Shown in pieces: positions 43,494 through 51,410 of a stretch of DNA of 64,000 nucleotides (positions within the stretch are counted from its first letter, which is position 1; each line of letters begins with the position of its first letter). The notes beneath the pieces were generated by a model. It ran no database searches, was not told the DNA's origin, and was given only the letters and a program-made list of their open reading frames with translations. The translations under genes and the position numbers were made by a program. Source of the stretch: an uncultured Bacteroidales bacterium (GTDB taxonomy: Bacteria > Bacteroidota > Bacteroidia > Bacteroidales > Bacteroidaceae); the NCBI GenBank assembly GCA_902800925.1, contig CADCGD010000003.1:1-64000 (forward strand), given 5' to 3'.

Positions 43494-44987
43494 TCAATAA
43501 ATATCACCGCCAACCGGATTGTCAGGATCTATCTCCACCGTTTTTCCGTCTTTCCAGGCATCGATTGTCGAGTTGACCACAACGACCTCCAGACCGTATA
43601 CCGCCACAGCAATAGTGTAGTAGCGTCCCGAGCAGAACCTGTATTTACCATCCGCCCCCAAATTTTCTTCGTTCCGTTGGGGTGTTAGACGGTAAACTGA
43701 CTCGAACCTTCTTTTCTTCGTCGGGTCATTAGGATCAGGATCATAAGTACCCACAATCTTCACAAGGAACTCTTCAGACTCTGGCAGCATAATACAAGCG
43801 CCTTTATGCTCTTTACTGCCTAAGCAAATTATTTCCTCGTCAGGCTGAATACGATCAGTGATTGGCCAAGCGAGTTCGGGATGATTATCGGGATCAGGAT
43901 TATACTCCTTGTGCCAGGGATTTGTCTTGTATTGTCCCGCTGGCATCACGTCACATATCCATTTCCCGTCATCATCTTTATGTGGACCTTCGTGGAGTAC
44001 GAACCAACCTTCGCTCTCGGGATCTGGCGTATAACCCATCCGGGTAGTATCATTGTCAGCTACAACCAATCGGCCCTTCATAGGAGCTTTTACTTTAACA
44101 CTATCAATGAATACGAAATCAGCTGTTGAATCACCAGGGTAGGCCACAAAGTCCAGTCGCGTCAACTGATGGCGCATGGCAATATATGGATGAATATTAC
44201 GGTGAGCTGCATAGGTACAGTAATTTCCAATATCAAGGATACGTTTTTTCTCTGTTTCTGTCAACTTTACCTTATTATAGCGTCCGGAACCAACATTAAA
44301 GTCATTCTCGGTAATGCCAGGTGCATAGCCGCACATAATATCCTGTGTACCGTCGATGGCAAGGTCGTAGTAAATACTTTCCTGAGTTCGCGTAGCCTGT
44401 GGCTCACTTGCCATGCCGTCCGCAGACGCAGCGTCATCGATGGAATAAGCGAAGAAATTGAATCCTACATCTTGATAGTCAGGATAATAGAAGACATATG
44501 GTTTGTCAGGCAATATCATGCCCCCCTTTTCATCCAAAAGGGTCTTAAAGCCTTCATGATAGTTATAACCATCCATCAAACAGTCCAAATTCTCGTTATC
44601 TTTTTTTCCACCATTGGTTGCCAACATCGTATAAGTCAAGTCCGGCAATTGGTGCAATCGGGGATTGTCATAGGAAGTGGAGGTGAACTTTGGATCGCGG
44701 AAAGCAAAAAGATAGAATGGAGTATCGCGGAACTTCTGCTTTTCATCTTCTGTAGATGTAGTACTGATAGGATCGAAATGGCCGGCACCACGTGTAGAAG
44801 ACAGTGAGAAGAAGCTCTGGCGGTCAACAAAGACCATAAGGGGGACAGAACGGTCTTCGCCAGGTGTCTCGGAATTAGTGGGCACCGATTCATATCGATA
44901 ATTAACGCTTGGGTACGATTCAGAGCAGGCAACCAGTCCTAAGCTTGCTGCCAGCACGATGAGTACTATGTAGTTTATTCGTTTCAT
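43494..44987 (-). CDS. Fimbrillin-like lipoprotein (first subunit)
   Basis: A 497-residue lipoprotein with lipobox GLVAC (Cys21). AMRHQLTRLDFVAYPGDS is the conserved fimbrillin strand, and the C-terminus (NSTIDAWKDGKTVEIDPDN) again has the family's end motif. It precedes two further fimbrillin-like genes. Order in the operon puts it directly behind the Mfa2-like anchor gene. Confidence 0.82.
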   Translation of the reverse strand: MKRINYIVLIVLAASLGLVACSESYPSVNYRYESVPTNSETPGEDRSVPLMVFVDRQSFFSLSSTRGAGHFDPISTTSTEDEKQKFRDTPFYLFAFRDPKFTSTSYDNPRLHQLPDLTYTMLATNGGKKDNENLDCLMDGYNYHEGFKTLLDEKGGMILPDKPYVFYYPDYQDVGFNFFAYSIDDAASADGMASEPQATRTQESIYYDLAIDGTQDIMCGYAPGITENDFNVGSGRYNKVKLTETEKKRILDIGNYCTYAAHRNIHPYIAMRHQLTRLDFVAYPGDSTADFVFIDSVKVKAPMKGRLVVADNDTTRMGYTPDPESEGWFVLHEGPHKDDDGKWICDVMPAGQYKTNPWHKEYNPDPDNHPELAWPITDRIQPDEEIICLGSKEHKGACIMLPESEEFLVKIVGTYDPDPNDPTKKRRFESVYRLTPQRNEENLGADGKYRFCSGRYYTIAVAVYGLEVVVVNSTIDAWKDGKTVEIDPDNPVGGDIY

Positions 44988-44996
44988 ACTTATTAG

Positions 44997-46163
44997 TTAT
45001 ATATCAATAACATCCGTCTCGTCGGTAGAAATCCAGCGTTCAAAACCACTTTCATCATCCGATGTCACGAGGAAGTTCTCGTCAATAATGAGATTGGCCT
45101 CAATATCGATAGTACCATGCCGCTTATGTCTGATGGCATGGAGACCGTCTTCGGTCAACTCATAAAGGTTAGCGCGGCGGATGGGATAATATAGGTTCAC
45201 CTTGCCACGAATAGGCATGCTTCGGTTTTTCACGAAAATCATCACCTGCAGGATGCCAGGACCATAGGTCACCTTTTCATCGGGAGCATTGACGACACTC
45301 AGCACGTCAATGGTTCCATGGCATTCAAGTTCCGTATTCTTATTAGTGTCCTTTATTCTTTTGCCTGTAGCATCGCGGAAGTGATTCTTGTAGAGCATCT
45401 TACAAGTCTCAGTGACATCAATGTAGCCGTTAGCCAGATTGACACGACAAGGGATGCCTGATATCTCGGTATAGACACTGTCTATGATGAAGGGAACGAC
45501 ATCCACTTTCTTGTGGATATGGAACTTCACGTCAATATTCTGCGACAGCAGATTAGGCTTGAATACATAGTTCGATAAATCTTGATCATCCACACGGATG
45601 GGCGTGATGGAGTCATAATAGATGGGGGTAATGTCTGGCTGTATATAGTTGGCACTGCTGCCATAATTGTTATAGTCTTTCCAATAACTGATTGTTCCAC
45701 GCAACTCGGGGTCGTCATAGCTATAGCGCTTATACTCTATATTCAGGTCAGACACCTGCTTGTCGCCATCGTCAGTGCGTATATAGTTGTCGATGTCATC
45801 ATAGATGAACTCCTTGTCATCACGGTTGAATGCCAACAGCTTATAGATGCCGCTACGCAGTCTGAACTCAGTGGTCTTACCCTCAGGCAGTTCCTCGGGA
45901 GCATTCCACAGGTAGTAACCCTCTGCCTTATAAGAGTCCAGCTGAATCAGGCACTTCCACGTACCAACGATACGTTTAGCCAGCACATTCATCGTGTCGG
46001 GCACGGTGTGCACGTACTCGTCAGACGTCGCATTAACCCAATTGAAGCTAAACATCGTGGAGATACGATGTGGGTGCTCTGTTTCTTCACAGAGCTCCGT
46101 TTGGGTGCAGGCAACCAGCAGCACCACCAACGGAAGGAAATATCGGATGGCGCTATGATTCAT
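44997..46163 (-). CDS. FimB/Mfa2-like fimbrial anchor lipoprotein
   Basis: A 388-residue lipoprotein when started at ATG 46163, where the signal peptide and lipobox appear (MNHSAIRYFLPLVVLLVAC, Cys19). A longer frame upstream encodes only a Lys/Arg/Pro-rich shadow of the previous gene. The mature protein (TWKCLIQLDSYK..., YKLLAFNRDDKEFIYDD, VNLYYPIRRANLYELT) resembles the FimB/Mfa2 and DUF5119 group, which anchors fimbriae to the outer membrane and regulates length. The start overlaps the DUF3575 gene by 11 bp. Confidence 0.75.
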   Translation of the reverse strand: MNHSAIRYFLPLVVLLVACTQTELCEETEHPHRISTMFSFNWVNATSDEYVHTVPDTMNVLAKRIVGTWKCLIQLDSYKAEGYYLWNAPEELPEGKTTEFRLRSGIYKLLAFNRDDKEFIYDDIDNYIRTDDGDKQVSDLNIEYKRYSYDDPELRGTISYWKDYNNYGSSANYIQPDITPIYYDSITPIRVDDQDLSNYVFKPNLLSQNIDVKFHIHKKVDVVPFIIDSVYTEISGIPCRVNLANGYIDVTETCKMLYKNHFRDATGKRIKDTNKNTELECHGTIDVLSVVNAPDEKVTYGPGILQVMIFVKNRSMPIRGKVNLYYPIRRANLYELTEDGLHAIRHKRHGTIDIEANLIIDENFLVTSDDESGFERWISTDETDVIDI

Positions 46164-47211
46164 CTTTCGCTTCTTTTTTAGACTTTTTAGGTTTGGGGGC
46201 CTTCTTGGGCTTTTCGGACTTTTCTGCCTTCTTAGGCTTTTCTTCCTTTTTGGGTTTTTCGATCTTTTCGGCCTTCTTGGGCTTTTGGACAGGCTCCGAA
46301 GCTGGAAGAACTTTAACCAGCGAGTCGTACTTCTGCCAGAACAGGTTGCGCACAACGGCTTCAATAGAGTCACTACGCTGCTTTTCAGCACGCTGAATAC
46401 GTCTGTTCATAATGATATCATCGAGACGCTGCTGATATGGTACATCCACATCGTAACGCCAACGGTATTTGCTAGTTATTGGATAATTGCCGAACCGATA
46501 GACAAAACCTATACGCAAATCATTAATGACTGGCATGACCGTCGTCTGCTGACGCGCTACTATCGGATAACAGTCATCCTGCGGATCATGACGGAAGGTG
46601 TCGTAGTTGGCAAAGGCCACTCCAATGGCAGTACCCAGTTCGAAGTCGAGTGTGTTGCCATTGGCAAAAGCATACATCGGACGGATGATGCCAAACAGCA
46701 GACCGCCTATCAGGGCTGAACCCTGGCGGCCCTCATCTCCGAACTTCAACGAGAAATTATTATAGGCCACGAAAGCACCACGATAATAGGTTGTCGTAGG
46801 ATGTTTGGAAACAGCCCGACGGGGAGACACCCAACGCTCCCACTTATGTTCCTTGGGGACGATATATTTCCCGTCAAGCAGTCTAATGCGGTAGTAGTTG
46901 CGAACCTCTGCACGCACCTCAGCGACATTGTAGACCACACCAGGTTTGAAGGTGTGACTCGACTGCCAGTTAGCACGGAGGTTCAGTCCCACGGCCCAAC
47001 GGTTCCAGTTGTAGCGACGAAGGTCGAATTCCACACCAATATTCGGCACCAGCAACAGCCAGTCAACCGCATTAGTACGGAATGACACCCTTTCCTTCAT
47101 GGAAAGTGTATCAACCTTGTGACCTGTATCCATTCTCTGAGCCAACAACGACTCAGATAGAAATAGTAGTACGCACAGCCAGCAATATATTAGTAGTACA
47201 TGATTTCTCAT
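46153..47211 (-). CDS. DUF3575-type protein with Lys/Pro-rich tail
   Basis: A 352-residue protein (start at ATG 47211; a longer frame begins upstream of the signal sequence). The signal peptide is MRNHVLLIYCWLCVLLF. SFRTNAVDWLLLVPNIGVEF is the typical DUF3575 beginning, and several beta strands follow to about 245. After a helical linker, a terminal part of about 50 residues consists of repeated PKK, EK and KPK motifs and ends KKEAKDES. This tail may contact the negatively charged envelope or cell wall. It is the first gene of the operon. Confidence 0.78.
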   Translation of the reverse strand: MRNHVLLIYCWLCVLLFLSESLLAQRMDTGHKVDTLSMKERVSFRTNAVDWLLLVPNIGVEFDLRRYNWNRWAVGLNLRANWQSSHTFKPGVVYNVAEVRAEVRNYYRIRLLDGKYIVPKEHKWERWVSPRRAVSKHPTTTYYRGAFVAYNNFSLKFGDEGRQGSALIGGLLFGIIRPMYAFANGNTLDFELGTAIGVAFANYDTFRHDPQDDCYPIVARQQTTVMPVINDLRIGFVYRFGNYPITSKYRWRYDVDVPYQQRLDDIIMNRRIQRAEKQRSDSIEAVVRNLFWQKYDSLVKVLPASEPVQKPKKAEKIEKPKKEEKPKKAEKSEKPKKAPKPKKSKKEAKDES

Positions 47212-47259
47212 ATATATTACCACCAAGTTACTCCCCAGCAGGGTTAGTAGATAGCGCGG

Positions 47260-47292
47260 CAAGGGTAAACATTATTTTTGAAATCACCAAAA
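47260..47292 (-). promoter_or_regulatory. Candidate promoter of the fimbria operon
   Basis: On the minus strand a TTTTG box (47288-47292) lies 20 bp from TACCCTTG (47260-47267), which differs from TAnnTTTG in one base. Transcription would begin near 47252, about 40 bp before the ATG at 47211. The stretch between is otherwise free of genes. Confidence 0.45.
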
Positions 47293-47325
47293 TAAAAATG
47301 ATAAAAATTTTGCAACACATCTTTT

Positions 47326-47417
47326 AGTATGTCGTAAAGACTAAGACACAGAACGTTGTAACTTGCTGTATTTTCATCACTTACAACGCTCTTGAAAGAT
47401 TCTTTTTACGACATACT
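47326..47417. repeat. Nested inverted repeat in the divergent regulatory region
   Basis: The outer arms are AGTATGTCGTAAAGA (47326-47340) and TCTTTTTACGACATACT (47401-47417; same sequence with two extra T). An inner pair CGTTGTAA (47354-47361) and TTACAACG (47381-47388) lies between. The motif TACGACAT is repeated 10 bp later. It separates the promoter of the fimbria operon from that of the accessory cassette. Confidence 0.75.
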
Positions 47418-47424
47418 ACGACAT

Positions 47425-47456
47425 TTTTGATGACTTACCGATACTTCATACCTTTG
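47425..47456 (+). promoter_or_regulatory. Promoter of the M15 peptidase cassette
   Basis: TTTTG at 47425-47429 and TACCTTTG at 47449-47456 with a 19-bp spacer is a textbook Bacteroidetes primary-sigma promoter. The ATG lies at 47512, leaving a leader of about 50 bases. Confidence 0.75.
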
Positions 47457-47511
47457 CATCGTCAATCTGGCCAGATAGACGATATGTTCAACAATTAATA
47501 AAGGAAAACGT

Positions 47512-47955
47512 ATGAAGACAATTGATTTAAATACAAAGCTCACGGAGAACTTCCGACTGGGTGAATTCATAGAAAGTGAGACGGCCCGCCGTCTGGGTAT
47601 TGACAACACACCGCAGCTGTGGGACGTGGTGGTACACCTGCGCCAATTGTGCCGCGAGGTGCTGCAGCCACTGCGCGACCACGTCGGCCACCCCATCCGC
47701 ATCAACAGCGGCTACCGCTGTGAACTGCTCAACAAAGCAGTCCATGGCGTGGAGAACTCGCAACATCTGTATGGCTGTGCGGCCGATCTGCATGTCCCGG
47801 ACCTGGACACGGCACGCAAGTGGTACTATTGGATAGTGAACCACCTGGACTTCGACCAGTGCATCCTGGAACATAACCGTCGCGGTGCCTTCTGGATACA
47901 TGTCAGCTACCGACCCGACTACCATGACAACCGCCACCAATCCTGGTTCTACTAA
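47512..47955 (+). CDS. M15-type D-Ala-D-Ala carboxypeptidase-like protein
   Basis: A 147-residue cytoplasmic-looking protein with no signal peptide. The zinc-binding motif SQHLYGCAADLH (H and D) and the later WIHVSY (H) match the M15A peptidase group of phage-like endolysins and carboxypeptidases. LGEFIESETARRLGIDN begins the fold. It leads an accessory cassette with a zinc-ribbon protein, a VirE-like protein and an HU-like protein, an association I know from many Bacteroidales genomes; the role of such a cassette is not established. Confidence 0.85.
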   Translation: MKTIDLNTKLTENFRLGEFIESETARRLGIDNTPQLWDVVVHLRQLCREVLQPLRDHVGHPIRINSGYRCELLNKAVHGVENSQHLYGCAADLHVPDLDTARKWYYWIVNHLDFDQCILEHNRRGAFWIHVSYRPDYHDNRHQSWFY

Positions 47956-47998
47956 ATGCGCCATTTATTTTCTAAGGAACCTAGGAATCAAGGAATAG

Positions 47999-48196
47999 AT
48001 GAGACGACGTGATGAAGGAAAGCGACAGGCGACAAGCCTCGTCTGTCGCTGCTGCGGACAGGAGCTGCCCGTCAGCAAGTTCCGTCGCTATCCCACGGGG
48101 ACCTACCGCCACACCTGCAACCACTGCTACTGGCTGCACCACGGCCAACCCACCCGCATGAGACGGATACTACGCGAACTGGAAGAGAGAGAATGA
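47999..48196 (+). CDS. Small Cys4 zinc-ribbon protein
   Basis: A 65-residue basic protein with CRCCGQEL and CNHCYWLHH, giving four cysteines in CxxC pairs and likely one zinc ion. The remainder is rich in Arg. It sits between the M15 peptidase and the 21-bp repeat array. A DNA- or RNA-binding role is plausible. No named family was recognised. Confidence 0.65.
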   Translation: MRRRDEGKRQATSLVCRCCGQELPVSKFRRYPTGTYRHTCNHCYWLHHGQPTRMRRILRELEERE

Positions 48197-48323
48197 AAAA
48201 ATGCTTTCACCTTTCACCAACCTGGCGCAAAGCACGATAGAATAAGGGGTTGCGGGCAGGCGCGCGGCGCGCAGACGTTCCACGAAGGTTTCACCAAGCA
48301 TTCACTCAGCCTAAGCCAATACT
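48197..48323. other. Non-coding stretch before the 21-bp array
   Basis: No gene seen. It includes GCGCGC-G-GCGCGC (48260-48272), a GC palindrome, and two copies of a TTTCACCAA word (near 48214 and 48290). Confidence 0.4.
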
Positions 48324-48512
48324 GAGACAGCCCACCCCACTGACGAGACAGCTGTAGGCAGCAGAAAACGGTGAGCGTTTTGGGCAAAACGGTGAGCGCT
48401 TTTCGGAAAACGGTGAGCGTTTTTCCACGAGACAGCTATTCCCACAGATGAGACAGCTGTAGCCACAGACAAGACAGTTGTTCCTACTATTAGGACAGCT
48501 GTAGAGATGAAG
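48324..48512. repeat. Nine-unit array of phased 21-bp repeats (iteron-like)
   Basis: Units start exactly every 21 bp at 48324, 48345, 48366, 48387, 48408, 48429, 48450, 48471 and 48492. Units 1-2 and 6-9 begin with the word (G/A)(A/G)GACAGCTGT or close variants (GACAGCTG at five, GACAGTTG or GACAGCCC at the others). Units 3-5 begin instead with AAACGGTGAGCG and are flanked by short AAAACG/CGTTTT arms. So the pattern is A-A-B-B-B-A-A-A-A in a constant frame of two helical turns. It ends 25 bp before the VirE-like gene. No spacers, so it is not CRISPR. Each reading frame contains stops. Confidence 0.9.
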
Positions 48513-48537
48513 TAATCAGTTATTAAAATGTAGAATT

Positions 48538-50607
48538 ATGAAACAGATAACAATCAGATACCGCAAGAGCGGCAAGACAATAGAGAAAACGATGAGCGTA
48601 AGCGAGTTTCACCAACTGCTTACAAGTGAAAAATATGTACGCCACGTGCGCGCGTTGCGTGCCATCGTGGGTACGGGAATCAATATGGGTACGGGCGACA
48701 TCCCAGAAGCCGACCGACTACCAGAGGTGCATGTCGCAGTAGGAGCATCAGGATATAGCGGACTGCTCATGTTGAGCCTGACCATCACCGACCGAACTCC
48801 TCCGCTAGAGACTATGCGACACATCGTCGACATATTACCGCAGACTATCATGTCGTTTATCGGTTCTTCCGGTCGGACGTTGAAGGTGCTGACCAGCGTG
48901 TCACTTCCCGACGGTACGCTACCCACCGACACTCACGAGGCAGAACTGTTGCACCAGCACGCATGGGCAATGGCTGCAAAGTTTTACGAGGGACAGACAG
49001 GCATTGCCTGCGACCGTGTGGCACCACGTCTGCTGCGCGGCATACGACTCAGCTATGACCCCTCTGCACAGCTGAACACCCATGCTGTTGCATTCGTCTT
49101 AGAACAGCCTGCAGAACCACTGGCCATAAGCTTGCGCCGACGCCGGACAGCAATACCAACGATGACCATAGACCGACTGCCAGACTATGACGAACAGCAC
49201 ATGCAGATGACGCGCTTCCAGTTCTGTTATGCAGACATCATGAGTCGTAACTACGAAGAACTGGACGTCATGATGCAGGAGCTGGCCCGCAAGGCGATGA
49301 AGAACGGACTGGACGCAGAATTCTGCATCCACAGGCTGATGCACATGCACCAGTACAAGGACTACGAGATATTGGTGCGCCGTACTTTCCGTAACGTCTA
49401 TGGCATCTGTTTCCGTCATCCCGAGCGTATGAATAGCCCCAAAGAGAGTGCCTTGCCGCACTACACGCTCCAGATGGCCTTGCTGTGTCACTTCATGGAG
49501 CAACGCTACCTGCTGCGTCGTAACATGATTACTGACGGCATCGAATACATCGAACGGGGATCCGTCTGTTTCGATTGGCAACCACTACGCAAGGAGGACA
49601 TCAATAGCATTACCATGCAGGCATTGATGGAGGGTATTGAGGCATGGGATAAAGATGTTAAACGTTACGTCGAATCTTCCCATGTGATGACGTATGACCC
49701 TATCGCAGACTTCCTGAATGAGTTGCCACAATGGGACGGCATAGACCGCATCAGCGAGTTGGCACGTCGGGTACCTGTTGACAATCCCTCGTGGCCAGAA
49801 GACTTTGCTGTCTGGATGCGTGCCATGATGGCCCAATGGCTCCACCGCAACATACTGCATGGTAATGCCATGGTGCCATTGCTCATCGGTGCTCAAGGCG
49901 ACGGTAAGTCAACGTTCTGCCGCCGTCTTCTACCTGACGAACTGGCAGATTACTATACCGATCGCATAGACTTTGCCAACCGGAACGTAGCAGAACGCAT
50001 GCTGACACGCTTCTGTCTGATTAATATTGACGAGTACGACAGCCTGTCACACCAGCAGGGAGCCTTCTTGAAACACGTGCTACAGAAAGCAGATGTAAAA
50101 ACGCGCAAGTTGTATGACTCACAGATTCTCAACCGACAGCGTTACGCAACCTTCATCGCTACCACCAACGACCCTACCCCACTGACTGACTCGACAGGTT
50201 CTCGCCGTTTTATGTGTTTGCAACTTACAGGGCGCATTGACAATGAGAGTCCCATCAATCATCCGCAACTTTACGCACAGGTTAAGGCAGAACTGGATGC
50301 AGGACTGCCGTCGTGGTTCGACCATGAGCGTGAACAGCGCATTCAACAGCAGAACATCAACTTCCAGTTGCATGACAGCATGGAGGAAATCTTCTGCGAG
50401 ATGTTTCGGAAGCCAGCAGACAAAGAGGAAGAGATGCTCATGAGCGCTGCACAGATCTTGTCTGCCATGAAGAAACGCTACGTCAGTGTAAAGACAGACA
50501 ACTGTTGGGTTCAGCGACTCTCGAAGATGCTGGTCAGGAAACAGTTCGAACGTCACCACACCAACAGCAAGAATCTCTTTCGTGTAAGCCTGGTGGAAGG
50601 GAAGTGA
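48538..50607 (+). CDS. VirE/primase-helicase-like protein (VirE_N plus P-loop ATPase)
   Basis: A 689-residue cytoplasmic protein. The first about 220 residues (LRAIVGTGINMGTGD..., VAVGASGYSGLLML) fit the VirE N-terminal domain, with a middle linker. The C-terminal half carries a VapE-like ATPase with Walker A GAQGDGKST (451-459), INIDEYD (Walker B) and IATTNDPTPLTDSTGSRRF (sensor/Arg finger), as in superfamily-III-like helicases of mobile elements. So it probably acts on DNA. Directly upstream is the phased repeat array, which could be the site it binds. The end of the gene is followed by a hairpin and an HU-like gene. Confidence 0.82.
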   Translation: MKQITIRYRKSGKTIEKTMSVSEFHQLLTSEKYVRHVRALRAIVGTGINMGTGDIPEADRLPEVHVAVGASGYSGLLMLSLTITDRTPPLETMRHIVDILPQTIMSFIGSSGRTLKVLTSVSLPDGTLPTDTHEAELLHQHAWAMAAKFYEGQTGIACDRVAPRLLRGIRLSYDPSAQLNTHAVAFVLEQPAEPLAISLRRRRTAIPTMTIDRLPDYDEQHMQMTRFQFCYADIMSRNYEELDVMMQELARKAMKNGLDAEFCIHRLMHMHQYKDYEILVRRTFRNVYGICFRHPERMNSPKESALPHYTLQMALLCHFMEQRYLLRRNMITDGIEYIERGSVCFDWQPLRKEDINSITMQALMEGIEAWDKDVKRYVESSHVMTYDPIADFLNELPQWDGIDRISELARRVPVDNPSWPEDFAVWMRAMMAQWLHRNILHGNAMVPLLIGAQGDGKSTFCRRLLPDELADYYTDRIDFANRNVAERMLTRFCLINIDEYDSLSHQQGAFLKHVLQKADVKTRKLYDSQILNRQRYATFIATTNDPTPLTDSTGSRRFMCLQLTGRIDNESPINHPQLYAQVKAELDAGLPSWFDHEREQRIQQQNINFQLHDSMEEIFCEMFRKPADKEEEMLMSAAQILSAMKKRYVSVKTDNCWVQRLSKMLVRKQFERHHTNSKNLFRVSLVEGK

Positions 50608-50616
50608 AAGGGACAG

Positions 50617-50633
50617 CAGCGGCCTTGCCGCTG
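50617..50633. repeat. Short perfect palindrome after the VirE-like gene
   Basis: Arms CAGCGGC / GCCGCTG with loop CTT, 9 bp after the stop at 50607. Without a T-run it is not a simple terminator. Its build (7-bp arms, 3-base loop ending TT) resembles the palindromes near the RAYT gene. Confidence 0.65.
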
Positions 50634-50677
50634 TAACCTTCAGAATAACAAATATTTACAACAAAAAGTGAAACGTG

Positions 50678-51055
50678 ATGGCAATTTTTTATAGACTAGT
50701 TAGAGATGAGCGAAAGGACTCGCCCTACAAAGGAATGTATTTCGCAAGGGCCGTCAACCTCGGCACGATAGAGACCGACGAGTTGGCGCGCATCATTGAG
50801 CGCAACTGTAGTGTGAAACGCAGCGATGTGCTAGCCGTGCTGGCAGAGCTGAGCGATACCATCCGCCTGCTGCTGGCCGACTCGCACCGTGTGCGCATTG
50901 CCGGCATCGGCTCGCTGATGGTGGGCCTCAACGGTCGCCCGTGCAGCGACCCCACCAAGTATACCAACGACCACATCACCGGTCTGCACCTCTGCTTCAA
51001 ACCGGAAAAGGAGCAACGCCTGACCGATGCCGACGTTGCTCCCTTGCCTCCGTAA
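50678..51055 (+). CDS. HU/IHF-like DNA-binding protein
   Basis: A 125-residue protein beginning at ATG 50678 (a GTG three bases earlier is possible). The HU fold is seen in LARIIERNCSVKRSDVLAVLAEL (helices) and the strand RVRIAGIGSLMVGLNG, equal to the ARxGxF-like region of HU. The arm (RPCSDPTKYTNDHITGLHLCFKPE) is of the HU-like type common in Bacteroidetes accessory loci. It would bend DNA, perhaps with the repeat array of the same cassette. Confidence 0.82.
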   Translation: MAIFYRLVRDERKDSPYKGMYFARAVNLGTIETDELARIIERNCSVKRSDVLAVLAELSDTIRLLLADSHRVRIAGIGSLMVGLNGRPCSDPTKYTNDHITGLHLCFKPEKEQRLTDADVAPLPP

Positions 51056-51067
51056 TATGTTATATGC

Positions 51068-51409
51068 TTAAGCAGCCTCGTAGATGTAGTTGCGAAACAT
51101 GCTGTCCTTGCTCTGTTCTGTGGCGTCAATATCGATGCTCTGTAGGGGCGAAACGGCTATCAGGTTGTTGGAATAGCGTGTAAGGTAGTTGATGCCCTCG
51201 ACGGTGCTGATGCTACCATCGGTAGGCAGCGAGCGCACCACCTCCGACAGGAACTCGTATTCCTTCGGAGAAAACAGACCGCGCACGGCCTCCAGCTTCT
51301 GCTGCGAATAGCGCACGTCTACCTTGTCGCCATCGACAAATATTAGCCCAAGGCTGACACGCTCGGAAATCTCGGGGCGGATAACCGCGTAAATGATGCT
51401 GTATTTCAT
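51068..51409 (-). CDS. DUF3037-like partner of the HipA-like kinase
   Basis: A 113-residue cytoplasmic protein (start at ATG 51409; a longer frame overlaps the kinase gene). The beginning MKYSIIYAVIRPEISERVSLGLIFVDGDK fits DUF3037 in its first 30 residues (quoted here in two parts for reading: MKYSIIYAVIRPEISER, then VSLGLIFVDG). The gene begins one base after the kinase stop, so the pair is translationally linked. DUF3037 is commonly encoded with HipA-like kinases. Its action is unknown: it might act as substrate, inhibitor or cofactor. Confidence 0.72.
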   Translation of the reverse strand: MKYSIIYAVIRPEISERVSLGLIFVDGDKVDVRYSQQKLEAVRGLFSPKEYEFLSEVVRSLPTDGSISTVEGINYLTRYSNNLIAVSPLQSIDIDATEQSKDSMFRNYIYEAA

Positions 51410-51410
51410 A

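Noticed and set aside
44997-46391. Longer version of the Mfa2-like protein beginning at 46391
   Set aside because: The additional residues are a frame-shifted reading of the Lys/Pro-rich tail of the DUF3575 gene; the lipoprotein signal begins at 46163.
47326-47417. Phase-variable invertible promoter for the fimbria operon
   Set aside because: The recognised promoters lie outside the inverted arms, so flipping would not switch them; kept only as a repeat.
48324-48512. CRISPR array
   Set aside because: Units of 21 bp abut directly with no spacers, and no cas gene is near.
48324-48512. Coding origin of the 21-bp (seven-codon) periodicity
   Set aside because: All frames contain stop codons within the array, so it is not a heptad-repeat protein.
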